From: Phaeotremella fagi
Lineage: Eukaryota; Basidiomycota; Tremellomycetes; Tremellales; Phaeotremellaceae
DNA: 64,000 nucleotides
Assembly (NCBI GenBank): GCA_001599715.1
Contig: BCHU01000003.1
Coordinates: forward strand, 1,674,001-1,738,000
Direction of reading: 5' to 3'
This document shows positions 1 to 10,035 of the stretch, in pieces (the first letter of the stretch is position 1; every line of letters begins with the position of its first letter). The position numbers were made by a program, and so were the translations under genes. The notes below the pieces were generated by a model. The model worked only from the letters and a program-made list of their open reading frames with translations. It made no database searches and was not told where the DNA came from.

Positions 1-138
1 AATCTCTTCATCCATCGCACTACGTTCTATCCCAACATCTTGTTGATGTTTCCTCTTCTTGGACGTTGTAGATGTAGATGGTACAGGTCTCAATTTGACA
101 TTTGGAACTTTGAACGAGAGATGACCGTTTCTGTTCAT
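1..138 (-). CDS. N-terminal fragment of an unknown protein
   Basis: An ATG at 138 opens a minus-strand frame that stays open for 46 codons to the window edge. The visible protein begins MNRNGHLSFKVPNVKLRP and continues into a Ser/Thr/Lys-rich stretch with a basic KKRKHQ patch that could act as a nuclear signal. No domain is recognised. It would share the upstream region 139-645 with the divergent lipoate ligase gene. Whether this is exon 1 of a longer gene cannot be decided here. Confidence 0.45.
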   Translation of the reverse strand, partial: MNRNGHLSFKVPNVKLRPVPSTSTTSKKRKHQQDVGIERSAMDEEI

Positions 139-645
139 CCCGATGTGTGTCTGTTTGAGCTAAATTGATGGAAGGGGGATAGGTTATGTGTATCTAGAGT
201 GAAGCTGGTTGTTGACCCCCCTTTGCACTACTTCGTGATAAGATTGTGGACCCCAAACTGATATGTAGATACGTAGATGTAGTGTATCCGAAAAAAAGTC
301 AATGATTTTTATTCCTATTGCGCGTCAGTAATATTAAAGGGGCGCGTCAACAAAAACAAAGATGATCAATCAAGATTGATTTGAAATGCGGATCTTTCAT
401 TTCACGGGGGTCATGCATTCAACTCTAGTTTTTTCGACGAGGTCGTTGTATACACCGTCTGAGGTATCTTTCCATACGATAAACTGCAGATGTTGACCAT
501 ATTTCACGGTGGAATATATGTTGATTTCAGCTGTGGAAGAAATTGGTATCGTGCCTGAACGTGGTACTTTTCAGAACTTTCCGTCCTAATTCATTTTTGG
601 AGACTGTTGTTTTTCTGTCTCATAGCTCAAACCCAAGGCTCAAGG
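139..645. other. intergenic region, probable divergent promoter
   Basis: About 500 bp between two divergent start codons. I see AT-rich sequence and a GGGGCGCG patch near 340-350, but no convincing ORF, RNA gene or repeat. It presumably holds the promoters of both flanking genes. Confidence 0.5.
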
Positions 646-2277
646 ATGATAATCTCCCATCTACTCCCAAGCCAACCTTGCACTTCAAGGTTCGCAGCGA
701 ATCTAGCTTCTCAAATCCGGATTAAAAGTCGTCAATCGTCTCACCAGTTCTCTTCGACAGCGTTTCGAGGGGATACCAAAGCCCAACCTCAAACACCCGC
801 AACAGAAGCGATAGAGCTATCAGCCGTGAGCTTAGGTGTTGATCTCATCCATGATCTATTCTAACGATTCATCCTAGCCTGTGACATATATTTCTGAATC
901 TCATGATCCATGGTTCAATCTTTCATTCGAGGATTGGTAAGTTTTCAAGAGTTCTGATGACTATTGTTAATGATTCAAGGTTATTAAGAAATACACCGAA
1001 CGATCAACCAATCCTGTTTCTTTACAGAAATATCCCTTGTGTAGTGATAGGTCGAAATCAGGTATATACCATCTTGAAATCAGAACTGAAATCCAGCTGA
1101 TTGGAGTAATCACAGAATCCATGGAAAGAATCTACTCCTCGGGATTTACGTCAAAATTCGATTCCACTCATAAGGAGAAGATCTGGTGGGGGCACAGTTT
1201 TTCATGTAAGCAATTAATGTGTTTTCGGGATATGAAAATTGATCGTAAACAGGATATGGGCAATACGAATTTTTCAATCATACTACCAAGATTACTATTT
1301 ACTAGATCTCATGGTGCTCAGTTGGTCGCTGGTGCTATACGTGATCGATTGGGGATAACGGGTTGTGATGTCAATGAGAGGAATGATGTTATCATCAGAG
1401 ATAGTTCGTCGGGGAAGGAATTTAAGATGAGTTGGGAATCTTATTTGAATGATACTGATATTGCAGTTTGATTACGTCTCTGGATCAGCTTACAAAATCA
1501 TTCAAAATCGATCCTATCATCATGGAACGATGCTGATCTCATCCTCGTTATCCACATTAGGTAAATCACTAAAAACATCATCCGTAAGTCACTTCCATTC
1601 ACTGAACCAGAAGACCAACGAATGAGTATTAGCCAAACATCGAAACTAAAGGGATTCCATCACATCCATCCCCTGTTACCACGCTTAACACCTATCTCCC
1701 CAAATCCCGTTCATCCCAGATAACCCATCAAGATTTCGTTAAAGCAATCACTGAAGAATTTCATAAAATCTACACTAAGACCGATGGAGTTATGGAGGTG
1801 AAAGACGTTTCCGAAGGTTCCGTGTCAATATCGAAAGTTTGGGATGGTGTTAAAGAACTCAAAGTGAGTTTCAACAATATCTGGTTGTCACTGACTCGCT
1901 TTAGAGTTGGGAATGGCAATACGGCCAAACACCTGAATTCACAAATTCATTCGAAGGAGTGTTATCATTCGGTACATTAGTAAATCACTCCTCCACCTTC
2001 CAATTTCATAAAAACGAGCTAATTGGAACAGTCTGCATCCCTAACATCCCGACACGCACTCATAACCTCAATTTCGATCCATCTCACACCCCTCCCTCAA
2101 GAAACTTACGAGAAACGTCAAGAGTTACAAGGTTTCCTTGATTTATTGGCTTTAGATTTAGTTGGGAAGAGATACGAATTGTTAGATGGAGTCGAGGGGG
2201 TTGGTGGTATGATGGATCACGAGGAGTTTTCGAGGATCGGACAAGAAGTCATTTCATGGCTTAGACGAACGATGTAA
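646..2277 (+). CDS. lipoate-protein ligase A, mitochondrial
   Basis: This enzyme attaches lipoate to the E2 and H subunits of mitochondrial 2-oxoacid dehydrogenases and the glycine cleavage system (yeast AIM22 type). The spliced product carries family landmarks in order: [47 protein letters not shown] (the lipoyl-AMP binding signature), then SGSAYK, and [10 protein letters not shown] near the C-terminus. The first 40 residues are rich in Ser/Arg and lack acidic residues, as in a mitochondrial presequence. Introns read at 826-877, 937-979, 1062-1115, 1206-1252, about 1585-1633, 1864-1904 and about 1981-2032. The intron at 1427-1466 appears to start with AT instead of GT. ATG 646 was chosen because it begins the presequence. 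Function is secure; the 3'-most intron boundaries are less so. Confidence 0.88.
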
Positions 2278-2322
2278 TTTAATCAAGATGCAAAAACATG
2301 AAATCCATATATCGTACTAAAC

Positions 2323-4189
2323 CTACTCCTCACCTTCTTCCACGTCTTCCAACAACTCCTCATCTTCATCCTCAGCATCAAACGCGTTATCAGGAACAGC
2401 GTAAAGTCTCAAGACAGGTGCGTTTGGATCCTTGATCAAAATATATTTACCTTCTGGTTGTTTGAAAACCAAATCGGCAAAGGTTCTGATAATAGCGAAA
2501 CCTTGGGCTAAAGATACGTTCATCTGTTGAGCGAAGTCTTTAGGTCTGACTGATTGGACACCGACGATAGTGTGTCGTTGGGCATCACGAGGATTGACCC
2601 GAGCGATATAACTTTTAGAGTGTTAGTAATATTTCGCGATGTGATGGATTGAATGACATACCCAAGTTTGATAGCTTCAGCACCGGAAAGTATAGATTGA
2701 ACAGCCCATCTAGCTAATTTAGCTGAATTGTTCTTCATTTCGGTAGCTACGATAGCACCTCTTTGAGAATCTAGATATTTCCTCCATTCAGGTGCTTTAC
2801 CGGCACCTTGAGCTCTGGGATCGAATTCGTTCAATGCCTTGACGGTCACGTAGTTATCCCTTTTACCGGAATAAGCATCAACTTCAGTTCTAACAACAAG
2901 ATCCATTTCTTCCTCTTCAGAAACCGATAAATCAAATTTACGGTATCTGTATAAACATGATGCGAGGGGTTCGGTTTCTTCTTCTGGTGAATAGAAGGGA
3001 TTGGGTTTTGGTGTATAAGCTTTTGAAGTTGGTTGGATGACTTGGGAGGAGAAATTTTGATTGATATAAGTTGCCTCTAAAGATAGAGAAGCTGGTGAAT
3101 TGATGTTACTTGGATCGTCTGAATCGAGTGGAGCGTCGGTAGCGTTTTCGTTGACAGTTATGAAATCGAATGGACCGCCTTCACGTTTATCAAGGAAAAG
3201 TTGATCTCCTCTTTTATCGAATATGATATCCCATGAGTTGACTGATCTGGGTGCGACCATGAGTAAAGCGAGAATGGAGTCTGTAGCAAAGATTTGTCCG
3301 ACTTTCTTCTCGGCTAATTTTGCGATGATAGGGTCATCAGATGTTGATGTGTTGTAACGAACTCGGTCGAGGATGTTTAATGGTTTCTCGCTCTTGGTGT
3401 TGATCCTGTCGTAGGTCTTATCGAAAGATTGGATCGTACCATGGGCCTCACTGATATATTAGCACATTTTCATGGGTTCATCACTCACAGATCATCAGGC
3501 TCTCCAACTGAGAGGTTTAATTTAAGCAGACGAGCGAAATCAATCTCTTCAAGCATTTGCCAATCTGGACTGATAGTGACAGATGAATCTCGAGTACGTT
3601 GGGGCTAATATAACAATTAGTACGAATTTATAGAGAAACTCTTTTGACCTACCTTGTCCCAACCGAAACCACCTCGAGCACCCCCACGTCCACGACTAGT
3701 GAAACCACCGCGAGGTTGGAAACCCGTACCTCTACCTCTAACAGCACCTCTAGTGGCAGCAGCACCACGAGTAGAACCCCGACCTCTGGTAACAGTTCTA
3801 CCTCTAACGTTAGTCCTACTAGCAGAGTTATCGACTAGAGAGAAAGACTTTTCATCTTCGTCATGAACGTAACCGAAAGCGTTACTTTCAGATGCACCGT
3901 ATGCCTCACGACCACCTCTTCTATGAGCTGAGACACTGTATGGTTGACGTGTGTTTCCACGGGTCGTAGTGGCTGTGGTTGTACCTTCGATAGCTGGATC
4001 ATGCCAATCAGCGATACGATTGATTTTATCGGATTTTGAAAAGGGAGCGTATGGGATACTGAGTTTGTTAGTTGAGGTAGAGTGACTATGAACTCACTCC
4101 TTGAATTGAGTTGGTAAAGTACTTGTACTTGGACCCCAAGAACCGTCTTCGTTGTCTGTGATAGGTGGTAGAATGAAATCTAGAGCCAT
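2323..4189 (-). CDS. translation initiation factor eIF3 subunit D
   Basis: eIF3d is a peripheral eIF3 subunit that contacts mRNA at the 40S exit channel and can bind the 5' cap in specialised initiation. The protein starts MALDFILPPITDNEDGSWGP and contains the family segments DWQMLEEIDFARL, NSWDIIFDKRGDQLFLDKR, SCLYRYRKFDLSVSEEEEM and VVRTEVDAYSG, with IARVNPRDAQRHTIVG and FADLVFKQPEGKYILIKDP after the last intron. Residues at about 95-135 form an Arg/Gly-rich linker (RGRG, RGGF and TSRGRGGARGG repeats) that probably binds RNA. The C-terminus is acidic (EDEDEELLEDVEEGEE). Four introns are read, near 2604-2662, 3450-3490, 3606-3652 and 4058-4098. It is divergent from UTP17, with 236 bp between the starts. 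Confidence 0.93.
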
Positions 4190-4425
4190 TGTGGTGTGTT
4201 GTATATGTAAGAGAAATAAAGTCACAGTCAACTTGTACACAGAAAAAGAACAAAGATATTTCTAATTAATTCGACTGCCACACGGTATTATTACATTATA
4301 TTCCCGTTGTACCTCCACTTATCTGAGCCCCCCATTAAAATTTCGCGAAGAAGATATTTTAAAATTCTGCATCCAAGGACGAATTTCATCTCGACATCTT
4401 AAAAAAGAGGGCAACATCTCACAAA

Positions 4426-7400
4426 ATGTCTTCTTCACTTTCATCTTCACTTGTAGAAGGTGAATTTAAGAAGAAGAGAAAAGATAAAGGTAAAGCGAAA
4501 GCTCTACTTAATCAATCTCAACCTCTTGCCATTCCTCTTCAAGAGGAATCCATCGCTGGTTCCTCTAAACTCCCTCCTATACCTCCTGTCTCCTCTTCTA
4601 AATCTCGACGAAAGAGTCATAGAGCAAAAGTCGATGACTTGGATTCTGCTGATAGATGGGATTGTATACCGATCGCTCAGAGTGAGGTCTCTCTGATACC
4701 ACCAGTTTGGTCAAAAGATGGACGGTGAGTGTTCAGTTTGTCCCAGTGAGGAGACGCTGACTCCCTGCCAGGTTCTATTTCGTCGTTGCAAACAACTCTA
4801 TACACATACATTCATCCTCCGCTCCTTCCTTCACCAGACTCTCCACATTATCATCATCTCACACAAAAGGTCATCAAGGTGCTATCACGTCTCTCGTTCT
4901 TTCCCCAACAAACCCTTTACAACTAATCACCTCCTCTGACGACGGCACAGTCAAAATATGGGATTGGGTAGAAGGTCGTCTCATACGCACGATCGTGTTA
5001 GCCCTGAACGGCGAAGTGAACCACATCTGTGTTGGTCAATACCAAAGTAAATGGTGGATCTTCGCCGCTATTTCCATCACCAAGAAAAAAGCTGTCGAAG
5101 GTGCTACATTTAGAATCGTTCGGACACCGTTGTCATCCTCTGCAACAGATAAACCAAACGCCTCTCATCTAGTTGGTAAAGTGTCAGGCCCAGCCGCCGC
5201 ACTCTTCATCTCACCTTTCTCCACCTACCTCGTCGCATTAGCTCTCAACAAAGCTTACACCTATCGTCTCTCTGATCCCATTGAAAAATCCAAACCAACT
5301 TGCGTCAAATTCGTGACCGATCAAATTCTGACCTGTGGATCTTTTGCACCTGAAAAGACACTAGCTGGTAATCAAGAAGAATGGTTCGCTACCGGAGACG
5401 TCAAGGGTGCTATACGTCTCTGGCATGGTCTTGGCGATGCTTTTCGTCAAATCGATGCTCTCGCTGGTCTACAATCTCAATCCAGTAACGATCAGGAAAA
5501 ACGATTACCAACGACTTCTCTTCATTGGCACGCTCATGCTGTTGCTGCTATCGCGTTTACTCCTTCCGGATCACAACTCCTGTCAGTCGGTGAAGAAAGT
5601 GTGCTGGTGCAATGGCATCTAGCTTCTGGGAAGCGAGAATACATTCCAAGATTGGGTGGTCGCCCCATTCTATCTCTTGCTGTCAGACAAGGAACTCGTG
5701 GGACTGAAGAGGAGTACTGGATGGGTCTAGCTGATGGATCGGTAATTCGAGTTGGAGGTGCTTCAGGCTCAATCTCAAATGTCGGGCATGGAATCAGATT
5801 GGATCCTCTTCGACCACTCGATAACTCACATCAATATCCTTTGGTACTTCATCCATCGACCAACGCATTGGTTGTACCGTCTTCACATCCTTCGACTCTG
5901 CAATTCATTGATCCTATAGTCTCATCTGTTCTTTTCGATCTAGAAGTTGCCCCTTCCAACAGAATAAGTCGAAGAGACGATAAAGAACTTGAACCAGTGT
6001 CTGTTGAACGTGTGGCCTTTTCCTCCGCTCAGGATGGAACTTGCAGGTGGATGGCTACAGTGGAAGGTAGAAAAGGCGATGAATACGAAGGTGGAGGTAT
6101 GATCAAGAATCTGAAAATTTGGAAATGGAACGGAGAGAAGTATACGGTCAACACCCAATTCCCTCGTCCTCACGGTATCGCCGATATATCCTCTGTTATT
6201 TTCTCACCAACCGCAAACAACATTACAAATCCGTATCTCCTCACCACTGCTCAAGACGGAACTGCAAAAATATGGCATGTTCGTCAAGCGAAGAACACCG
6301 AGCAAGGTGAGTTTTATTTTCTGTCTGATGGAATGTTTCTACCGACGATGAAAAAACAACAACACATTACACACTTGACTCAAGTCCTTCGGGACCGTGT
6401 GGATCACATGTTCTGCAATTCTGAGGTTTCGACTAATGTCCTGTTTACAAAATATATATGATCTGAGCTGACGTTAAATTTAAGGTAAAACCTCTGCCAA
6501 GAAACCTGCCGCTGTTGAATGTAGGTGTTTGTTCAACCCTTCCTCCCAGAACCTGTGTCATTCCCTATGATGAACAAAATTTACAAGCTCAACAGTCTCA
6601 ATGTCTTCGGACGTGTGTTGACAACTATTTTTCTTCTTTACTTCTGAGGGATCTTTCATTTCTTTGATTCATAAATGGTAGCTAGTGACGCAGTACTGAT
6701 GTTGTCATAGTATACTGGGCAGCTCGATCTACCTTCAACTACCGCTCGAAAAACATTGACTCGGCAGCTTTCTCTCCTGATTGTACCATCATTGCCTTGG
6801 CTCATAAATCTCTGATCACGTTGTGGGACGTTGAATCGAATATCCTTTTAAAGGTTCTTGATTCGGGTTCAACACCTGACATCAGACGGATTGGGTTTGT
6901 AGGACAAACCGGTCGATATCTTGCTGGTTCGGGGAAAAGAAAAGGTGTAGCTGTTTGGGACTTGTTGTCTTGTGAGGGTAAGTGATTTACCGGTTGTGTT
7001 GTAGTGTCATGCTCATTTTCTATAGTTGCTTGGGCTCTGGCGTCTCTGCCTTGCGAATTACTTCTCACGAGTACAGAATCGACCCAATTCATCTCAGCTC
7101 ATACCTCGTCCGATAACAAGTCAACAAAGTTGACAATCCTCGATGCTAGTACTTCAAACATCGTTCGTGAGGTCGTTTTATCACACAAGATCAAAGAATT
7201 ATGTTATCTCTCCAACACGACCGAGAATCTCCTCTTGGCAGGCATATCTCCCGAAGGTGAAATCTATCGATTCGGCGACAAAGCATCCTCTTCAGCATCT
7301 GACACACGGGATTCCAAATCACTGAAAAAGGAACACTCGTCTTCTAAAATCAGTTCAATCTGGCAAGAAATGTTTGGTAAAGAAGCTTTCCTTGAAGATT

Positions 7401-8012
7401 TGGATCTCACAGCTCCAGAGGAAGTTGCTGCTACAGCCACCGGATCTGCTTTGCAGCAGGATATCGTTGGACGATCAGGTAGACCGGCAGAGGTGTTTGA
7501 CGGTCCTAGTCATACTTTACCACCTGTTTCTTTACTTTTCGATGCGTTCATGGATGAGCTATTATCGGGTCATTCAGCTTCTCAGAAGGTCGTTGAGGAT
7601 GTCGTCGTTGAAAATGATGATATCGTTTATGAAACGGTTGAAACTGTAACTCATACCGTTGGGGCTCAGAAGGATTCTGGACGGGTGGTCGATGACATTG
7701 AAATCAAGGAATTGGAAGCATTCTTTAAACAAGTCCTTGGGAATGGTAAGTCCTGCAAAGCTTTCCCTGCTGACTAAAATAGTCAAACCATTTACTAAAA
7801 TCGAGAAACCTTTGATAAACGGAAAACATAAGCCCAACCCTACACTTGCGAACGGCCATTCAAATGGTGTATCTCATCATGGACAGCTTGAAGGTGAAGG
7901 ATCTTCTACGGTTGTTAAAGTTTCGGAAGTGGAGGATGAAGATAGGGAAGTTGAGATTGACGGTTCGGCGAAGAAACGGGGGAAGAAGAGGAGAGCACCA
8001 AAAGAGGTTTAA
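4426..8012 (+). CDS. U3 snoRNP / small-subunit processome WD-repeat protein UTP17 (NAN1, WDR75)
   Basis: This subunit of the t-UTP complex acts in the nucleolus in rDNA transcription and early 18S processing. The protein starts with a Lys-rich segment (KKKRKDKGKAKA). WD-type repeats follow, with ITSSDDGTVKIWDW, WFATGDVKGAIRLWHG, LLSVGEESVLVQWHLASGK, LTTAQDGTAKIWHV, SLITLWDVE and LAGSGKRKGVAVWDL, in the two-propeller layout of WDR75. It ends in the basic tail KKRGKKRRAPKEV, likely nucleolar. Introns at 6307-6484 (178 nt) and 6521-6710 (190 nt) are far longer than normal here, flank a 36-nt exon, and each holds a box C/D snoRNA-like element. The last intron, 7746-7782, is only 37 nt. Identity rests on overall architecture and order of repeats. 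Confidence 0.88.
6341..6428 (+). ncRNA. intronic box C/D snoRNA, U96 (SNORD96)-like, predicted to guide 5.8S rRNA methylation
   Basis: Inside the UTP17 intron 6307-6484 there is a C-like box ACGATGA at 6345-6351 and a D box CTGA at 6421-6424, about 75 nt apart. Directly upstream of the D box, TTCTGCAATT (6411-6420), plus the first C of the box, is complementary over 11 nt to the conserved 5.8S rRNA segment GAAUUGCAGAA. The fifth nucleotide before the D box is the C that pairs with the G of AAUUG, which is human 5.8S Gm75, the site guided by U96. Human U96, recalled from memory, carries the near-identical string CTGCAATTCTGA. A GTCC-TTCG-GGAC hairpin lies between the halves. The C box has one mismatch and the terminal stem is short (ACC/GGT). 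Confidence 0.8.
6561..6652 (+). ncRNA. intronic box C/D snoRNA, target unknown
   Basis: The next UTP17 intron (6521-6710) contains a perfect C box ATGATGA at 6567-6573 and a D box CTGA at 6644-6647. They are enclosed by a terminal stem TCCC (6562-6565) with GGGA (6648-6651). A UUCG-capped hairpin (ATGTC-TTCG-GACGT, 6601-6614) sits between, with D'-like CTCA before it and C'-like GTGTTGA after it. The segment upstream of the D box is pyrimidine-rich (TTTTTCTTCTTTACTT). I could not match it to rRNA from memory, so the target is open. Confidence 0.75.
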
Positions 8013-8229
8013 TTTACGTAGCATCATAGCATATTTGCATTCTTGACATTCATTAATTACGGAGTATTTTCTTGACGTGTCCTCAGCTCTTCCATTTTCA
8101 TCGATGTTTAAAAACCATTGATACCGACCTCCTTTGATGTCGACTCGTCTAGGAGGCGGGAATGAATGTGTTCTTCGTTTTCTTCTTCTTTCATCACTTG
8201 CTTCAAGAAACGTGAGAAAATAATCAAGA

Positions 8230-8646
8230 ATGAGTACACAAAATACAGAATACGATCACGTCGGCTTCACTCAAGTCAACTCTGAGGAGGTCTACCCCTG
8301 GTGGCATAACAAGGAGTGAATAAAAGACGGGAAGAAAAAATCAACCCTTATAGTCAGTGTTGTCCTTTCTCATCTCAGTAATCCAACTACCATCACGGTT
8401 TTATCAGCTGGAGATCAATTTCTTCAAGGTGATGATGATGTATGGTACATCCAAACTTCTGAAGGTGGGACAATTGAGGGGTACTCCAAGCAACAACACC
8501 CTAGTTGCTTCTCTTTGAAGGCGTTCAAACAGGGAAAAGTCAATTCCCAATATATCGAAGAAGAGCTCCGTTATTTCCGTATTTCTTCTCAGTCCAGAAG
8601 TCTCACAGTCAAAGCGGGGGAGCGCTCTGAGGAAGAGGGAAAATAG
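8230..8646 (+). CDS. small unknown protein, two exons
   Basis: ATG 8230 opens 28 codons (MSTQNTEYDHVGFTQVNSEE at the start). A GTGAAT donor at 8316 and a CAG acceptor at 8357 remove 42 nt and join, in frame, to an exon reading VVLSHLSNPTTITVLSAGDQ and ending at TAG 8646. The product is 124 residues with no recognised domain. It ends in a charged tail and lies between UTP17 and another small unknown gene on the same strand. The evidence is only an intact frame across plausible splice sites, so the model is provisional. Confidence 0.4.
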
Positions 8647-9314
8647 GCAGAATGTGAACTTGGTATATATTTCCAATCCCTTTGTGTTTTAGTCGCTCGT
8701 TTACCTCTTTGATTGTTTTTAACTGATCATGATGAATATGATTTTCTTTAGATTTGAGTGGGTCCTAGAACCCATCAAACAGAATTGAACAAGTCGCATA
8801 TGGCAGTAAGTTTTCCAGACCTGTATGAGTAGCTCCAATATCAATTGGAAGTATGAGAGGTATGACTGACTTTCAACTTATTCGCATCGGAAAACTAGCT
8901 GGAGCCTTCTGAGAAGTTTATGTCGAATCTTTCCTGGGCGAAAGTACGAATACTGCATGTTTTCATTGTGGCGTGCCACTCTGGTAAACAGTACTTGTAA
9001 TTTACAGTAACAACAGATTATGTGATCAATCACTATCGGAGGCGAGTCTCAAGCATTCTCCCAGAAAGCCAGAGTGAATTGGAAGAGGTTATTTTCCAGT
9101 AGGGCCGTAAAGTATGACTGGAAAATCTTCTTCTGCTACCGTATGCTTGTGTGTCCAATCGTTCTCCGACGAGGCTTCTATCCACGAATGGCGGAGATAC
9201 AAAGTCCGTCTGTCTCGATCTGACCGTCACCTGAACAGCTTCTATCGAACCATCAACCCAATTTTCATTTGTGCCTCCATTTCACTCTACCCGTTGAACA
9301 TAACTTCGAATCCA
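8647..9314. other. intergenic region, nothing recognised
   Basis: About 670 bp. An ATG at 9114 is in frame with the next gene and could lengthen it by 67 residues, but the pyrimidine-rich sequence just before 9315 looks like a 5' leader. No RNA gene or repeat is evident. Confidence 0.4.
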
Positions 9315-9713
9315 ATGAGTCACGAAACTTCGGTACGCCAACAACAAAAATATTGGTTCACAGACAGTCTAATTGTAACCCGTATCGACACCGGTTCTAC
9401 AAGTTGGGATACTTTTCAGTTCAACACCACATGTGTTTTCGTCTGGGAGAAAGATGAAGACAAAGATTATCTTCACGTTATCGGGAAAGATTCTGTTTTG
9501 AATCTTCCTAAGACTTCTGGCGTGAAAATGTCGATAGCCACAACTCCTCAGAGTCGTCATCCAAAAACCATAACTATGCTTGATAGCATTGATGATCCAA
9601 GGGAGATTCGTTTGGTCAAATATGCTATCAGGGATATTCCAGATGCTAACAGTGATCAGGAGGCGATGAATCGTGTAAGAGTTCAGGAAGAGGGCTTCGG
9701 AATTGGGAGTTGA
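9315..9713 (+). CDS. unknown protein, 132 residues
   Basis: Single-exon frame starting MSHETSVRQQQKYWFTDSLI, then TTCVFVWEKDEDKDYLHVIG, and ending VRVQEEGFGIGS. It has alternating hydrophobic/charged strands suggesting a small beta-rich fold, with no signal peptide or membrane segment. The same frame stays open upstream to ATG 9114. ATG 9315 is preferred because it follows a C/T-rich leader. No family is recognised and conservation is unknown. Confidence 0.5.
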   Translation: MSHETSVRQQQKYWFTDSLIVTRIDTGSTSWDTFQFNTTCVFVWEKDEDKDYLHVIGKDSVLNLPKTSGVKMSIATTPQSRHPKTITMLDSIDDPREIRLVKYAIRDIPDANSDQEAMNRVRVQEEGFGIGS

Positions 9714-10035
9714 GATCTTTTGCGAAGATATTGGTGACGTTGGGAGGACGAGGTTTCAGAAAACGTATTATTTGTATACAGTAGCATGCACTAAATGTAG
9801 ATTCTTACTAAGCAGGAAACTTACTGGGAAAAAGGGAACTGAATGATGGAAGGACTTTAGTTTCGTTGAGCGTACTGTACAAATACAGTACGTTACTGTA
9901 CGAGTGCCTAGCTGATTTGACATGCATTAACGAGTGGAACAAATATCAATTGAGAGTGTTCGCTAACTATCTTATATGTACTGTACATTACATTTTTATC
10001 GCTACATACAAAGAAATCAGACCACGCGAACATCA
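9714..10035. other. intergenic region with TACTGTAC palindromes
   Basis: Between a plus-strand gene and the 3' end of a minus-strand gene, so no promoter is needed for either. It holds the inverted repeats listed separately and otherwise AT-rich sequence. Confidence 0.4.
9871..9892. repeat. perfect inverted repeat, 9-bp arms
   Basis: CGTACTGTA (9871-9879), a 4-nt spacer, and TACAGTACG (9884-9892). A third half-site TTACTGTACG follows immediately at 9893-9902. The interrupted palindrome TGTACTGTACA recurs at 9977-9987. Confidence 0.8.

Noticed and set aside
8404..8676. 90-codon minus-strand ORF
   Set aside because: Overlaps antisense to the second exon of the two-exon gene at 8230-8646, which has matching splice sites and frame.
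9114..9314. N-terminal extension of the unknown gene at 9315
   Set aside because: The frame is open, but the sequence just before 9315 looks like a leader and the extension has no recognisable features.
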